Made by a program: the position numbers and the translations under genes
Assembly: GCF_030756675.1 (NCBI RefSeq)
Contig: NZ_JAVBXD010000017.1
Coordinates: 23,545 to 87,544, forward strand
Length of the DNA stretch: 64,000 bases
DNA from: Bacillus multifaciens
GTDB taxonomy: Bacteria > Bacillota > Bacilli > Bacillales > Bacillaceae_G
Direction of reading: 5' to 3'
Shown: one piece after another, positions 36,132 to 45,054 of the stretch
Layout of the letters: each line of letters begins with the position of its first letter
Numbering within the stretch: the first letter of the stretch is position 1
Notes under the pieces: model-generated
The model's database searches: none
Told to the model about the DNA's origin: nothing
Seen by the model: only the letters and a program-made list of their open reading frames with translations

Positions 36132-36683
36132 TTTTGCTATTCTTTCTATTATATTTTCCATTACGTGTTCCCAAATTGCTGTGTCAGAAGCTAATGTTTT
36201 ACGGAATTCTGCATACATGTTTTTCTGTTTTTCTTCGAACTCTGGATCTTCCTTATTAGGAAGTGTTGCACGCATAGAGGTAACCAGCTCTTGTACTTTT
36301 GGTGCTCGAGGTCCCCATACGGCTTGTTCATTCCCATCTTGATCGGTAAAAATAAAAATTGGAATTGCACGTGCTGTACCATTTGTTAAATATTGATCCA
36401 TTAACTCTAAATGATCATCACGAATGAGTAAACTCATCTCGATGCCAGCAACTTCGCAAATGCGTTTCATAATTGGTACGCAAAGAAGGGCATCACCGCA
36501 CCAATCTGCGGTTAAAACGATAACCTTTAAATTGTCATTTTGGCGTGTTTCTAAAATTGGAAGAAATTCATTAGGAATTAAGAAGTTATTGTAAATGTGT
36601 AGTAATTCGTACTGGTTTACTGTCATATTATTTACATATGTATCAAAGGACATGCCTTTTTCAAACCATTGTTGTAATGTCAT
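36129..36683 (-). CDS. Thioredoxin-fold protein
   Basis: A 184-residue protein with a thioredoxin fold around VIVLTADWCGDALLCVPIMK. The active-site cysteines are spaced Cys-X5-Cys (CGDALLC) rather than CXXC, so ordinary disulfide exchange is doubtful. A second typical segment ARAIPIFIFTDQDG carries the cis-proline region. ATG at 36683 has AAAGGAG eight bases upstream; a GTG three codons earlier is rejected. Confidence 0.75.
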   Translation of the reverse strand: MTLQQWFEKGMSFDTYVNNMTVNQYELLHIYNNFLIPNEFLPILETRQNDNLKVIVLTADWCGDALLCVPIMKRICEVAGIEMSLLIRDDHLELMDQYLTNGTARAIPIFIFTDQDGNEQAVWGPRAPKVQELVTSMRATLPNKEDPEFEEKQKNMYAEFRKTLASDTAIWEHVMENIIERIAK

Positions 36684-36747
36684 ACATGACACTCCTTTCT
36701 ATATTTTCTCATATTGTATCAAGTTTTTTTGTGGAAAGCTTGTAAAA

Positions 36748-36894
36748 TTACTTTTCCTTTTTATCGGTAAGCCATATTTTATCGAGTGTAAAAAAGAACA
36801 ACACAATTAATAGCTCTGCTGTATTAGAAATAGTAACATCATCTATCCATTCGTCTGCGATATGAAATGTAATCCAGTCTAAAGAAATTTGTAA
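36748..36894 (-). pseudogene. Small membrane-protein remnant, probably cut by a family B repeat
   Basis: A frame of about 49 codons on the minus strand (SLDWITFHIADEWIDDVTIS, then a hydrophobic LLIVLFFFTLDKIWL) reads like the end of a real small protein. Its N-terminus disappears into the family B element at 36895-36952, and no credible start with a binding site is seen. It is either a truncated gene or one that starts inside the repeat. Confidence 0.4.
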
Positions 36895-36952
36895 TAAAGT
36901 GAAACTTTCATCAGTGGGAGGTCTTACTGCCCACGAATAGCGGGATAAAATG
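36895..36952 (+). repeat. Family B repeat, copy 5
   Basis: TAAAGTGAAACTTTCATCAG, then a direct passage to ACTGCCCACGAATAGCGGGA; the middle of the full element is absent. This is the one clear copy not placed at the stop codon of an intact gene. The rest of the gap to 37158 shows nothing definite. Confidence 0.7.
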
Positions 36953-37158
36953 AAAATAGGATGCATAGAAGCACCCTGTTTTCGCGCTGATTCTATTTAC
37001 AGCATTTTTTAAAAGCAACCTTTATCATCTATATCCATACAAAAAAGAAAAGATACATGAATTTCCAAATAAAAGGATGACAAAATGAAAAAAGTACGTT
37101 AATATAGTTCATAATGTTTTTATTTAACTATATTAAATACATAGGGGTGCTGTATAAA

Positions 37159-37578
37159 ATGGTTAACAATCGCGAGTTGCTCATCGAGAATTTGTCGACA
37201 AATTTTTTTGCTATGTTTCGTACAATCCGTAATGATATGAACAAAATTTTTGAGGATTATATTCCGTGGAATGAATTTCTCGTGTTACGTATTTTAAATC
37301 GAAACCAAAAAGAAATGGTCTCTCGTGTTGCGAATGAATTGAATGTATCGAATAGTCATATTACGGCTGTTGCAGAAAAATTAATAAAAAAAGGACTCGT
37401 AACGCGTTCGCGTAGTACATCAGATCGCCGCGTTGTGTATTTGGAGATTATTGATAAAGGAAAAGAGTTAGTAGCTGAGATGGAAAAACAGAACAAGTTG
37501 TATTTGAAAGAACGATTTTCAACTTTATCTGAAGAAGAGATGAAGGTTATGATTGCTATTTCACAAAAATTAATTTAG
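37159..37578 (+). CDS. MarR-family transcriptional regulator
   Basis: A 139-residue winged-helix regulator: VSRVANELNVSNSHITAVAE is the helix-turn-helix, followed by KKGLVTR and the wing SRSTSDRRVVYLEI. The start at 37159 (MVNNRELL) has AGGGGTG upstream; the earlier in-frame ATG at 37114 lies in AT-rich leader sequence. No effector or target is apparent from the context. Confidence 0.88.
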   Translation: MVNNRELLIENLSTNFFAMFRTIRNDMNKIFEDYIPWNEFLVLRILNRNQKEMVSRVANELNVSNSHITAVAEKLIKKGLVTRSRSTSDRRVVYLEIIDKGKELVAEMEKQNKLYLKERFSTLSEEEMKVMIAISQKLI

Positions 37579-37617
37579 GGAAAATCTTTTATGTATCTTG
37601 CATTAGGGAACCGTTAA

Positions 37618-37644
37618 AGCCTTCGCACCCCAGCGAAGGCTTTT
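37618..37644 (+). terminator. Terminator after marR
   Basis: AGCCTTCGC pairs with GCGAAGGCT, then TTT. Confidence 0.85.
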
Positions 37645-37709
37645 CATGTGTATTTTGAATGAAACGAAGCATACTAACAATATTATGATAAAGAAGGGAA
37701 GGAAGTTGT

Positions 37710-37865
37710 ATGACGAATCGTAATGGTAGTAAAGGGAGCGACAATCAAGGAGCGCCTAAAGCCGGCCAATATCAACAGGAATTTGGTACAGAGTTTAGTG
37801 GTGGTGATAATAACAAAGGAAAAGAATATCGTTCGAAAAAAGGAAGCAAATCAAGGAAGGAGTGA
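37710..37865 (+). CDS. Small hydrophilic protein, 51 aa, gamma-SASP-like motif
   Basis: ATG at 37710 follows AAGGGAAGGAAGTTGT. The Gly/Asn/Lys-rich product contains GQYQQEFGTEFSG, reminiscent of the QFGTEFAS repeat of gamma-type small acid-soluble spore proteins, but only once. A spore role is a hypothesis. A family A repeat begins about 25 bases after its stop. Confidence 0.55.
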   Translation: MTNRNGSKGSDNQGAPKAGQYQQEFGTEFSGGDNNKGKEYRSKKGSKSRKE

Positions 37866-37889
37866 AGTACATTCACTTCTTTTTTCTTT

Positions 37890-38082
37890 GTATATATAAA
37901 GAAAAAGTGATCTAAAAACCCTGTTTTTTAGATGGACAAGAGCATCTGGCCGCGCATAGAAACAGTCAGGGCCTTTTCCTACCACATGCAAGATTTAAAA
38001 CACAAAGAGAAGGCAAGTAGCGGTTAGGGTGTATTCTGCTTAACGGGGACTTATTGGTTGGAAATTTCAAATGGATATATAC
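37890..38082 (+). repeat. Family A interspersed repeat, copy 6
   Basis: Nearly complete: GAGCATCTGGCCGCGCATAG, CAGTCAGGGCCTTTTCCTAC, GATTTAAAACACAAAGAG, GGCAAGTAGCGG and AAATTTCAAATGGATATATA. The change GCGC versus ATGC in the loop is shared with copy 1. Confidence 0.85.
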
Positions 38083-38107
38083 GAGAAGGGAATATAAGTA
38101 GTGAAAT

Positions 38108-38140
38108 AAAAAAAAGCCATCTTTATTACAAGATGGCATA
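38108..38140 (+). terminator. Hairpin between family A copy 6 and the ktrB leader
   Basis: GCCATCTT pairs with AAGATGGC around a 6-base loop (38115-38136), flanked by an A-run on the left; no T-run follows, so it could serve the minus strand. Confidence 0.5.
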
Positions 38141-38149
38141 GGAAGGGGG

Positions 38150-38455
38150 ACAATTTATGTCAATTTAAGTTAGGGACAGAAAGCTGTTCGAGACATTGGG
38201 GATGTCTCATTATTAGGGAGGAACAGCTTCGATAGTTATACTATAAAAGACTGATGTGAATTCAATGTGAACTTGGAGTGAAGGAATTAGGAATTTTCTA
38301 TTTTTTTATCATATCTGGCGAGAAGATCCTCACCTCAAGCGTGAAACGGTAGGTGGGGGTAGTTCAATTGGAAATAAAAGTTGAAATTCATAAGAAAAAA
38401 GATTATGCTCAACTATGTTACATATTTTGGAGGACGGATTAAGGGAGTTAGTGCT
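38150..38455 (+). promoter_or_regulatory. Structured leader of ktrB
   Basis: About 300 bases without a gene but with strong pairing: AAGCTGTTC (38181-38189) pairs with GAACAGCTT (38221-38229), enclosing GAGACAT/ATGTCTC (38190-38208). Further on CCTCACCT (38328-38335) pairs with AGGTGGGG (38351-38358). It does not match the c-di-AMP (ydaO) riboswitch consensus as I know it. Confidence 0.55.
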
Positions 38456-39799
38456 ATGAAAATGATAGAAAAACGAGACTTAAACGATCGTTTTATACGA
38501 TTAAGTCCACCGCAAATTTTAGCAATTGGCTTTTTTGCTTTGATTATCGTTGGGGGAATATTGTTGAAATTACCAATTTCAACAAAAACGTCTATTAACT
38601 GGGTAGATGCATTTTTTACAGCGACGTCAGCTGCGACTGTAACTGGCTTAGGTGTAGTAGATGTGAATAGTACATTTACTATATTTGGACAAGTTGTCAT
38701 TATGTTTCTTATACAAACTGGTGGTTTAGGTTTAATGACAATAGCTATTTTAATAGTTTGGGTGTTAGGTAAAAAGATAGGGTTGCGTCATCGCCTTCTT
38801 ATTGGAGAGGCATTAAACCAAACGAACATTGGCGGGCTTGTAAAATTAGTGAAACGTGTGTTTTTCTTCTCGATTTGTATTGAATTAATAGGTGCTGTAT
38901 TTTTATCTATTCGCTTAGTTCCTGAATTTGGACTTGGGAAAGGACTATATTACAGCTTGTTCCATGTCGTGGCTGCTTATAATAATGCTGGATTTGCATT
39001 ATGGCCAGATAATTTAACGAGATATGTTGGCGATCCTATTATTAATATTGGTATTTGTTCGTTAATTGTAACAGGCGGTTTAGGTTTTACCGTACTCATT
39101 GATATATGGTATAGCCGCAGTTTTCGAAAACTAGTGCTTCATTCAAAAATCATGATTATTGGTACGATTGTGTTAATTGCAGCTGCAATGCTTATCATAT
39201 TTGTATTAGAGTATAATAACGCAAAAACATTAGGTTCTTTATCATTTAGTGAGAAGTTGTGGGCATCGTTCTTCCAAGCAATTACACCACGTACAGCTGG
39301 ATTTAATACAATTGATTACGGAAGTATGGGAGAGTCAACGCTATTCTTTACGATGGTGCTCATGTTTATTGGAGCAGGCAGCGTTTCGACTGGAGGCGGT
39401 ATTAAGCTCACCACTTTTGTTATTTTAATTACATCTGTGCTTTCATTTTTCAAGAAAAAAGAAGACTTGGTTTTATTTCGTCGTACGATAAAAATGTCGA
39501 CAGTGACGAGAGCGTTGGCGATTGTCATTGCCAGTCAATTTTTAATTTTTGTGGCAGTATTTATACTAATGCTTACTGAAAATTTTAGTTTTATAGAAGT
39601 CTTATTTGAAACAATTTCAGCATTTGGAACAGTTGGATTAACAATGGGGATTACGGCTAAATTATCAGCATTTGGAAAATGTGTGATTATGTTTGTTATG
39701 TTCTGCGGATTAATTGGGCCGCTAACACTTGTATTTTCACTTGCGCGGCCAGCAAAACAAAAAATTCGCTATCCATCTGAGGATGTATTTACAGGATAA
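38456..39799 (+). CDS. ktrB: Ktr potassium uptake system, membrane subunit KtrB
   Basis: A 447-residue channel-like K+ transporter with four membrane-pore-membrane repeats. Selectivity-filter glycines are visible in ATVTGLGVVD, NAGFALWPDN, TPRTAGFNTID and AFGTVGLTMG. Similarity to B. subtilis KtrB runs to the last residues (RYPSEDVFTG). The cytosolic gating partner KtrA is not adjacent. The start at 38456 has AAGGGAGT upstream; the longer frame from 38381 lies in the structured leader. Confidence 0.92.
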   Translation: MKMIEKRDLNDRFIRLSPPQILAIGFFALIIVGGILLKLPISTKTSINWVDAFFTATSAATVTGLGVVDVNSTFTIFGQVVIMFLIQTGGLGLMTIAILIVWVLGKKIGLRHRLLIGEALNQTNIGGLVKLVKRVFFFSICIELIGAVFLSIRLVPEFGLGKGLYYSLFHVVAAYNNAGFALWPDNLTRYVGDPIINIGICSLIVTGGLGFTVLIDIWYSRSFRKLVLHSKIMIIGTIVLIAAAMLIIFVLEYNNAKTLGSLSFSEKLWASFFQAITPRTAGFNTIDYGSMGESTLFFTMVLMFIGAGSVSTGGGIKLTTFVILITSVLSFFKKKEDLVLFRRTIKMSTVTRALAIVIASQFLIFVAVFILMLTENFSFIEVLFETISAFGTVGLTMGITAKLSAFGKCVIMFVMFCGLIGPLTLVFSLARPAKQKIRYPSEDVFTG

Positions 39800-39829
39800 G
39801 GTATCTTGCATGAGCAAGATACCTTTTAT
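39800..39829. terminator. Terminator after ktrB
   Basis: GGTATCTTGC pairs perfectly with GCAAGATACC, then TTTT; convergent genes. Confidence 0.88.
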
Positions 39830-39834
39830 TGTGT

Positions 39835-40182
39835 TTAAAAAAGAGAGAAGAATAAACCAATCAGAGCTGCTCGGAATATTAATGCGACAATTGCTGCTAT
39901 GCCGCCCATGACTGCAGCGATTCCACCTGTAACAGTAGCGCCGCGGTTATAAGCATAGATACCAACTAGGACAGAAAGAAGCCCAAAGAGTACTGGGAAA
40001 GTGAATAAAGATAAGACGGCAAGAGCAAGTGCGATAAATCCAGCTGTTCCTCCGCCGGCCTTTGTCGTTTCTCGTTCTCTGTCGTCAGTATAAGGCACAC
40101 CGTTCGGTGCAATTTCAGCCGCATATTCTTCTTCGAAATGATCTTCGTTTTCTCTATAACGTTCTTCATGTTTATCAGTCAA
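39835..40182 (-). CDS. Small membrane protein, glycine-rich, 115 aa
   Basis: An acidic N-terminal part (about 40 residues, EERYRENEDHFEEEYAAEIA) followed by two or three hydrophobic helices (GFIALALAVLSLFTFPVLFG; TGGIAAVMGGIAAIVALIF). The best start is the TTG at 40182, eight bases after AAAGGAG; the ATG at 40200 overlaps that site. The helix pair resembles DUF4190-type proteins. Function unknown. Confidence 0.7.
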   Translation of the reverse strand: MTDKHEERYRENEDHFEEEYAAEIAPNGVPYTDDRERETTKAGGGTAGFIALALAVLSLFTFPVLFGLLSVLVGIYAYNRGATVTGGIAAVMGGIAAIVALIFRAALIGLFFSLF

Positions 40183-40411
40183 TGTGATATCTCCTTTCAT
40201 AAAGAGCTACATGCTTAGTATGAGCTACTTCTGTTTTTTTATCCTATTGCTCGCAAACAGTAGGCCATGCTTTTAGCACAAGTAATCTTTTGGAGAAGGA
40301 TGTTCTGCAAGGAAGATTTACTTTCAAAATTATTAAGTTGTAAAAATTGGTATGTCTTTATCGTTTTTGGAAACGATAAAAAGGAATTGAAAGGAAAAAG
40401 AGGTGCTTTCT

Positions 40412-40786
40412 ATGATGCAACATCCAATTGAAAACTTAATGAAAACAGCAATGACAAATTTAAAAGAAATGGTTGATGTGAATACGATTGTCGGTAAGCC
40501 GGTATCAACAGCAGATGGCAGTATTATTTTAACCGTTTCCAAAGTTGCCTTTGGCTTTGGCGCAGGTGGAAGTGATTTTAATGTAAATGAACAAAAAACA
40601 GAGGCACAGAACTTACATCCATTTGGAGGCGGAAGTGGTGCTGGGGTTTCCATTAATCCTGTTGCATTTTTAGTGGTTGGGGAAAAAGGGATCCAAGTAA
40701 TGCACTTACATAGTGGTACACATCTTATAGAAAAAGCATTAGAAACAGTGCCAAGTGCTATGCAGAAATTGGTAAATAAGCTTTAA
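40412..40786 (+). CDS. gerW: Sporulation protein GerW (YtfJ family)
   Basis: A 124-residue protein of the YtfJ family, made in the forespore and needed for normal germination in B. subtilis. Features: VDVNTIVGKPVSTADGSIIL, then the glycine-rich FGFGAGGSDF and FGGGSGAGVSINPVAFLVVG. ATG at 40412 lies eight bases after AAGAGG; a GTG at 40403 is too near. Confidence 0.9.
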   Translation: MMQHPIENLMKTAMTNLKEMVDVNTIVGKPVSTADGSIILTVSKVAFGFGAGGSDFNVNEQKTEAQNLHPFGGGSGAGVSINPVAFLVVGEKGIQVMHLHSGTHLIEKALETVPSAMQKLVNKL

Positions 40787-40913
40787 TAAGATACTTGCAT
40801 TTTAAGGGAATTATGATATAGTAGATGAAGTGTGCTTAAAAATGATATGAATATAAGGTAAATGAAAATATATAGCGAATGATGATTTATGAAGGACTAA
40901 GGGAGAGGTATCA

Positions 40914-41003
40914 ATGATTAACATTAAAAATTTTGTTGTCGGTTTATGTATGTTAGTGAGCGGATTTGTTGTATACGTACTAAAGGAAAAAGCGCAATTT
41001 TAG
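40914..41003 (+). CDS. 29-residue membrane peptide
   Basis: ATG at 40914 with GGGAGAGG upstream, a single hydrophobic helix (NFVVGLCMLVSGFVVYVL) and a charged tail KEKAQF, with a clear terminator right after. Likely a real small membrane protein of unknown role. Confidence 0.55.
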   Translation: MINIKNFVVGLCMLVSGFVVYVLKEKAQF

Positions 41004-41005
41004 CA

Positions 41006-41034
41006 AACAGGCTCATATGTTAGCCTGTTTTTAT
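41006..41034 (+). terminator. Terminator after the 29-aa peptide
   Basis: AACAGGCT pairs with AGCCTGTT, followed by TTTATTTT. Confidence 0.8.
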
Positions 41035-41047
41035 TTTGAAGAAATTG

Positions 41048-41076
41048 TTGACATTGTTATTTTAATGATGTATAAT
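41048..41076 (+). promoter_or_regulatory. Consensus sigma-A promoter
   Basis: TTGACA (41048-41053) and TATAAT (41071-41076) with a 17-base spacer, a perfect consensus. No clearly translated gene follows. Confidence 0.75.
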
Positions 41077-41081
41077 TTATT

Positions 41082-41357
41082 TTCGTGTCTCGGTTACAGC
41101 TAGTATATATTGGTTATTCTTTACTAGTACAAGTCACTGGATTGCTAAAGATCGGGCGATCATGCCAACAACTTTAGTGATTACGAATATGATGGATTGT
41201 ATTTGTAAACTGTATACACATACTAGTGTATCAGGAGCGGTCGTTGGAGCCGTAATGATGGAAGAGAGGTAGGGCTTTCATCCAGTATATGTTACTTTCC
41301 CGTTAGTTAAATATAGAAAAGAAGGCTACTTATTAATAAATGGTAGCCTTCTTTTAA
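41082..41357 (+). other. Transcribed region with unclear content (candidate ncRNA or gene remnant)
   Basis: Between a consensus promoter and a perfect 13-bp terminator (41317-41329 with 41343-41355). An open frame at 41069-41272 encodes protein-like sequence (WLFFTSTSHWIAKDRAIM, KLYTHTSVSGAVVGAVMMEE) but lacks a start codon and binding site near its beginning; the first ATG in frame is 41162. It may be a decayed small gene or a non-coding RNA. Confidence 0.4.
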
Positions 41358-41449
41358 TGTATTTCCGAACGAAGTTCCCATCTTCGAGCATGTGATGGGA
41401 TCGCAAAGTGAAGCTTTCTTTACGGTTCCTTACTCTTTAAGATTTCGCT

Positions 41450-41692
41450 TTATTGAATTCTACTTTCGACTTGTTGACAAATTTCTTCGGTTGTTAATCC
41501 TCTTGCGTCAATAACAGATCCCTTTATTACAGCATTGCTAATCCCCGCTACGTTAGAATCTTGACCAGTTATAACGCAGCAGTCGCATCCTTGCACATCA
41601 TTTTCAGATTGTAATGAGACTACTTCATGCCCTTTTTGCTGCAAGGCTTGTTGTACGTTTGTTAAAGAATTTTCTACGCCAATTTTCGCCAT
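41450..41692 (-). CDS. ykuS: YkuS-like UPF0180 protein
   Basis: An 80-residue protein of the UPF0180 family ([36 protein letters not shown]). The CDCC cluster is notable. The start at 41692 follows AGGAGGTG; the frame's upstream ATG is rejected. Role unknown. Confidence 0.85.
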   Translation of the reverse strand: MAKIGVENSLTNVQQALQQKGHEVVSLQSENDVQGCDCCVITGQDSNVAGISNAVIKGSVIDARGLTTEEICQQVESRIQ

Positions 41693-41790
41693 GTTATTCA
41701 CCTCCTGCCATCTAGTAATATGTTCCTTTTTCGGAAGAATATTCACTAAATAGCAGAAGAGTTCACATGTGTGGCAGGAGAAGGAATAAA

Positions 41791-42045
41791 CTAGTCGTTA
41801 TAAACTCCTGTTAACATATCGCATACAAAGCGATCATTTTGCGCATCTTGCATCGTATAATCATTTGATTGTACATCAACAGAAGCGATATACATCGGAT
41901 TTTGTGTCATTTTATGTTGCTCTACATCTGGGAGTAATTCTACATAATCCTCTAATTTACACAGCCCTTTTGTATTCATTAAATCAAATAACTGAAGCAT
42001 TTCCATTACCTCTTGTCTTGTTCCTTTAATTTGTAAACATGCCAT
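41791..42045 (-). CDS. Hypothetical protein, 84 aa
   Basis: ATG at 42045 after AAGGGGGC. Soluble product ([20 protein letters not shown]; later [18 protein letters not shown]). I do not recognise the family; the first half resembles a small ferredoxin-like fold segment but that is only an impression. Confidence 0.6.
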   Translation of the reverse strand: MACLQIKGTRQEVMEMLQLFDLMNTKGLCKLEDYVELLPDVEQHKMTQNPMYIASVDVQSNDYTMQDAQNDRFVCDMLTGVYND

Positions 42046-42452
42046 ATGATTTAGCCCCCTTAAATTTGTCAAAATGATTTTTGAAAATAGGATTATGAGT
42101 AATAAGGAAAAAATATGAGTGTTATCCTCAAATTTTATTTTTTATTTTTCCACCTCGCTTTATTACTACTATTTTTCGTAAAAAAAGATAGGACGTCCGT
42201 TTATTGAATACAATACATTCGCATCTGTAGACAAAAATCCTTCTCGCTAAAAATTATTTTTTTGTTGAAAAAAATGTCGAAAAATATTTTTTGACATTTT
42301 GTAAACGTTAACAATGTTGATATATCAATATATAACGGGTTGTCCTTAAGTTTAAAGATTTAAAATTTTCAAAAATTTCTTTGATTTATTTGAAAAGGGA
42401 GCGTAAACTAGGAAACAATAAAAATTTCAAGGATACAGGGGGGCGCTTTCAA
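42046..42452. other. Regulatory region upstream of ilvE
   Basis: 407 bases, very AT-rich. A TTGACA at 42291 has no well-spaced -10. A CodY-like box is listed separately. A frame from 42381 is in line with ilvE but is leader sequence. No T-box is seen here. Confidence 0.5.
42364..42378 (+). promoter_or_regulatory. CodY-like box upstream of ilvE
   Basis: AATTTTCAAAAATTT matches the CodY motif AATTTTCWGAAAATT at 13 of 15 positions. CodY represses branched-chain amino acid operons in Bacillus when isoleucine, leucine, valine and GTP are high. Confidence 0.6.
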
Positions 42453-43349
42453 GTGAACGAGCAATGGATTTTCTTAAATGGAGAATTTGTTCCAAAAGAT
42501 GAAGCAAAAGTTTCTGTTTATGATCATGGATATTTATATGGTGATGGGGTATTTGAAGGCATTCGTGTTTATAGCGGGAATGTTTTTCGGTTGAAAGAAC
42601 ACCTCATTCGTTTGTACGAATCAGCAAAATCCATTTTACTAGAAATTCCATATACGTTGGAAGAAGTGACCAATATTGTTGTTGAAACAATAAGGCGTAA
42701 TCAATTATCCAATGGGTATATTCGTCTAGTTGTATCACGCGGGGCTGGAAACCTTGGTTTAGATCCCAATTCGTGTTTAAAGCCAAATGTTGTTGTAATT
42801 GCGGAACAACTCGCACTGTTTCCAGCGGAATATTATGAAAAGGGCATCCCGATTGTGACAGTTGCAACAAGACGGAATCGACCAGACGTATTACCACCAC
42901 AAGTGAAATCATTGAATTACCTCAATAATATTTTAGTTAAAATTGAAGCGAAGCTTGCTGGTGTGCAGGAAGCGCTGATGTTAAATGAGCAAGGGTATGT
43001 TGCAGAAGGTTCAGGTGACAATGTCTTTATTGTAAAAGGAAATAAATTAATTACACCTCCAAGTTCTGCGGGAGCACTGGAAGGAATTACGCGAAACGCG
43101 ATTATGGAAATTGGTGAGAAGCTTGGCTATGACGTAAGGGAAGAATTATTTACTCGCCATGATGTGTATGTAGCGGATGAAGTATTTTTAACAGGTACAG
43201 CAGCTGAAGTTATTGCGGTAACAAAGGTTGACGGAAGAGAAATTGGTGCTGGGAAACCAGGAATTCATACAAATCGTTTATTAGAAGAATTCCGTAAGCT
43301 AGTTGTAGAAGATGGTGAAAAAATTTATGAAGAAAATCAAGTAAGTTGA
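42453..43349 (+). CDS. ilvE: Branched-chain amino acid aminotransferase IlvE
   Basis: A class IV PLP enzyme of 298 residues that interconverts valine, leucine and isoleucine with their keto acids. The PLP lysine is in PQVKSLNYLNNIL; SGDNVFIVK and LTGTAAEV are the other family motifs. GTG at 42453 is chosen (GGGGGGC upstream; family begins MNEQWIFLNGEF). First gene of the ilvE-ilvD pair, separated from ilvD by 14 bases. Confidence 0.95.
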   Translation: MNEQWIFLNGEFVPKDEAKVSVYDHGYLYGDGVFEGIRVYSGNVFRLKEHLIRLYESAKSILLEIPYTLEEVTNIVVETIRRNQLSNGYIRLVVSRGAGNLGLDPNSCLKPNVVVIAEQLALFPAEYYEKGIPIVTVATRRNRPDVLPPQVKSLNYLNNILVKIEAKLAGVQEALMLNEQGYVAEGSGDNVFIVKGNKLITPPSSAGALEGITRNAIMEIGEKLGYDVREELFTRHDVYVADEVFLTGTAAEVIAVTKVDGREIGAGKPGIHTNRLLEEFRKLVVEDGEKIYEENQVS

Positions 43350-43363
43350 TAGGAGAATAACCG

Positions 43364-45031
43364 ATGCGAAGCGATATGATTAAACAAGGTATTGACCGGG
43401 CGCCGCATCGAAGTTTGCTTCATGCGGCAGGCGTTAAAGAAGAAGATTTTCATAAACCATTTATTGCAATTTGTAATTCATATATAGATATTGTTCCAGG
43501 ACATATTCATTTAAGGGAACTTGCTGATGTAGCGAAAGCTGCCATACGCGCGGCAGGAGGTGTCCCTTTTGAATTTAATACCATTGGTGTAGATGATGGA
43601 ATTGCAATGGGTCACATTGGAATGCGGTATTCACTTCCAAGCCGGGAGATCATTGCAGATGCGGCAGAAACTGTAATTCAAGCTCATTGGTTTGATGGAG
43701 TTATGTTTATGCCGAATTGTGACAAAATTACACCGGGAATGTTAATGGCATCTGTTCGGACGAATGTTCCTTCTGTTTTTGTTTCAGGGGGACCGATGGA
43801 AGCTGGAAAAGCAAAAGATGGCACTCCTCTTTCATTAGCATCTGTATTTGAAGGAGTTGGCGCTCATAAATCAGGGAAGTTAAGTTTAGAGCAGCTGATT
43901 GATATGGAAAAATCAGCATGTCCAACGTGTGGTTCTTGTTCAGGGATGTTTACAGCAAATTCTATGAATACCATTATGGAAATGCTCGGTGTTGCACTTC
44001 CTGGAAATGGAACAATTGTCGCTACAAGTGAAGAAAGACATAACTTAATTCGTCAAGCTGCATCTCATTTAATGGATTTAATTAAGCGTGATATAAAGCC
44101 GCGTGACATTATTACGAAAGAAGCAATTGATGATGCCTTTGCATTAGATATGGCGATGGGTGGATCAACAAATACCGTTTTACATATGTTAGCCATCGCG
44201 AATGAAGCAGGAATTAATTATGACTTGCAGCGTATTAATGATATTGCAAAGCGTGTTCCATACTTGGCGAAAATTAGCCCGGCTTCTCATTATTCTATGC
44301 ATGATGTACATGAAGCTGGAGGGGTGGCAGCTATTATTAAAGAGCTATCGCAAATTCCAGGGGCAATTCATTCTGAGCGCATGACAATTACAGGTAAAAG
44401 CATCTATGAAACAGTAGAAGATGGAAAAATTTTAGATGAAAAAGTAATTCGTCCGAAAGAACGGCCTTATCGTAAAACAGGTGGTCTTTCCATTCTCTTT
44501 GGAAATTTAGCACCAGATGGCTCTGTTCTTAAAGTTGGAGCGATTGATGAATCAGTTAGTTCATTTGTTGGGAAAGCAATTTGCTTTGACTCTCATGATG
44601 AAGCTGTTGCTGCGATTCATAGTGGCATTGTGAAAGAAGGGCATATTGTAGTCATCCGCTATGAAGGTCCAAAAGGAGGACCTGGTATGCCGGAAATGTT
44701 AGCTCCAACATCAGCAATCGTTGGGAGAGGACTTGGAACAAAGGTTGCGTTGATTACCGATGGCCGCTTCTCCGGAGCAACAAGGGGGATTGCGATTGGG
44801 CATGTATCGCCTGAAGCGGCTGAAGGAGGACCAATTGCATATGTGAGAGACGGCGATCCGGTCATCATTAATGTAAAAGATGGCAGTATTCATTGGGAAA
44901 TTTCTAACGAAGTATTAGAAGAGCGAAAAAAACAATTTATTTCTCCAGAGCCAAAAGTAAAAACTGGTTATTTAGCACGATATGCAAAGCTTGTTACCTC
45001 GGCAAACACAGGAGGAATTATGAAAGTATAA
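43364..45031 (+). CDS. ilvD: Dihydroxy-acid dehydratase IlvD
   Basis: An iron-sulfur dehydratase of 555 residues that makes the keto-acid precursors of valine and isoleucine. Cluster cysteines lie in [11 protein letters not shown] and [18 protein letters not shown]. The stop codon is the start of a family B repeat end; a T-box follows immediately, so ilvD closes the first part of the operon. Confidence 0.97.
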   Translation: MRSDMIKQGIDRAPHRSLLHAAGVKEEDFHKPFIAICNSYIDIVPGHIHLRELADVAKAAIRAAGGVPFEFNTIGVDDGIAMGHIGMRYSLPSREIIADAAETVIQAHWFDGVMFMPNCDKITPGMLMASVRTNVPSVFVSGGPMEAGKAKDGTPLSLASVFEGVGAHKSGKLSLEQLIDMEKSACPTCGSCSGMFTANSMNTIMEMLGVALPGNGTIVATSEERHNLIRQAASHLMDLIKRDIKPRDIITKEAIDDAFALDMAMGGSTNTVLHMLAIANEAGINYDLQRINDIAKRVPYLAKISPASHYSMHDVHEAGGVAAIIKELSQIPGAIHSERMTITGKSIYETVEDGKILDEKVIRPKERPYRKTGGLSILFGNLAPDGSVLKVGAIDESVSSFVGKAICFDSHDEAVAAIHSGIVKEGHIVVIRYEGPKGGPGMPEMLAPTSAIVGRGLGTKVALITDGRFSGATRGIAIGHVSPEAAEGGPIAYVRDGDPVIINVKDGSIHWEISNEVLEERKKQFISPEPKVKTGYLARYAKLVTSANTGGIMKV

Positions 45032-45052
45032 AGTGAAACTTCCGTTCACGGA
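45029..45052 (+). repeat. Family B repeat end, copy 6
   Basis: TAAAGTGAAACTTCCGTTCA at the ilvD stop codon; only the end is present and it runs into the T-box. Confidence 0.55.
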
Positions 45053-45054
45053 TG

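Noticed and set aside
38150-38380. c-di-AMP (ydaO) riboswitch before ktrB
   Set aside because: The conserved ydaO sequence blocks I know are not present.
38381-38455. N-terminal extension of KtrB
   Set aside because: The KtrB family starts near MKMIEKRD, and the only good binding site is before 38456.
42100-42450. T-box before ilvE
   Set aside because: No GGTGGTACCACG-like sequence or stem I elements were found; the only T-box is before ilvB.
42381-42452. N-terminal extension of IlvE
   Set aside because: The GTG at 42453 matches the family start and has the binding site; the extension is leader sequence.
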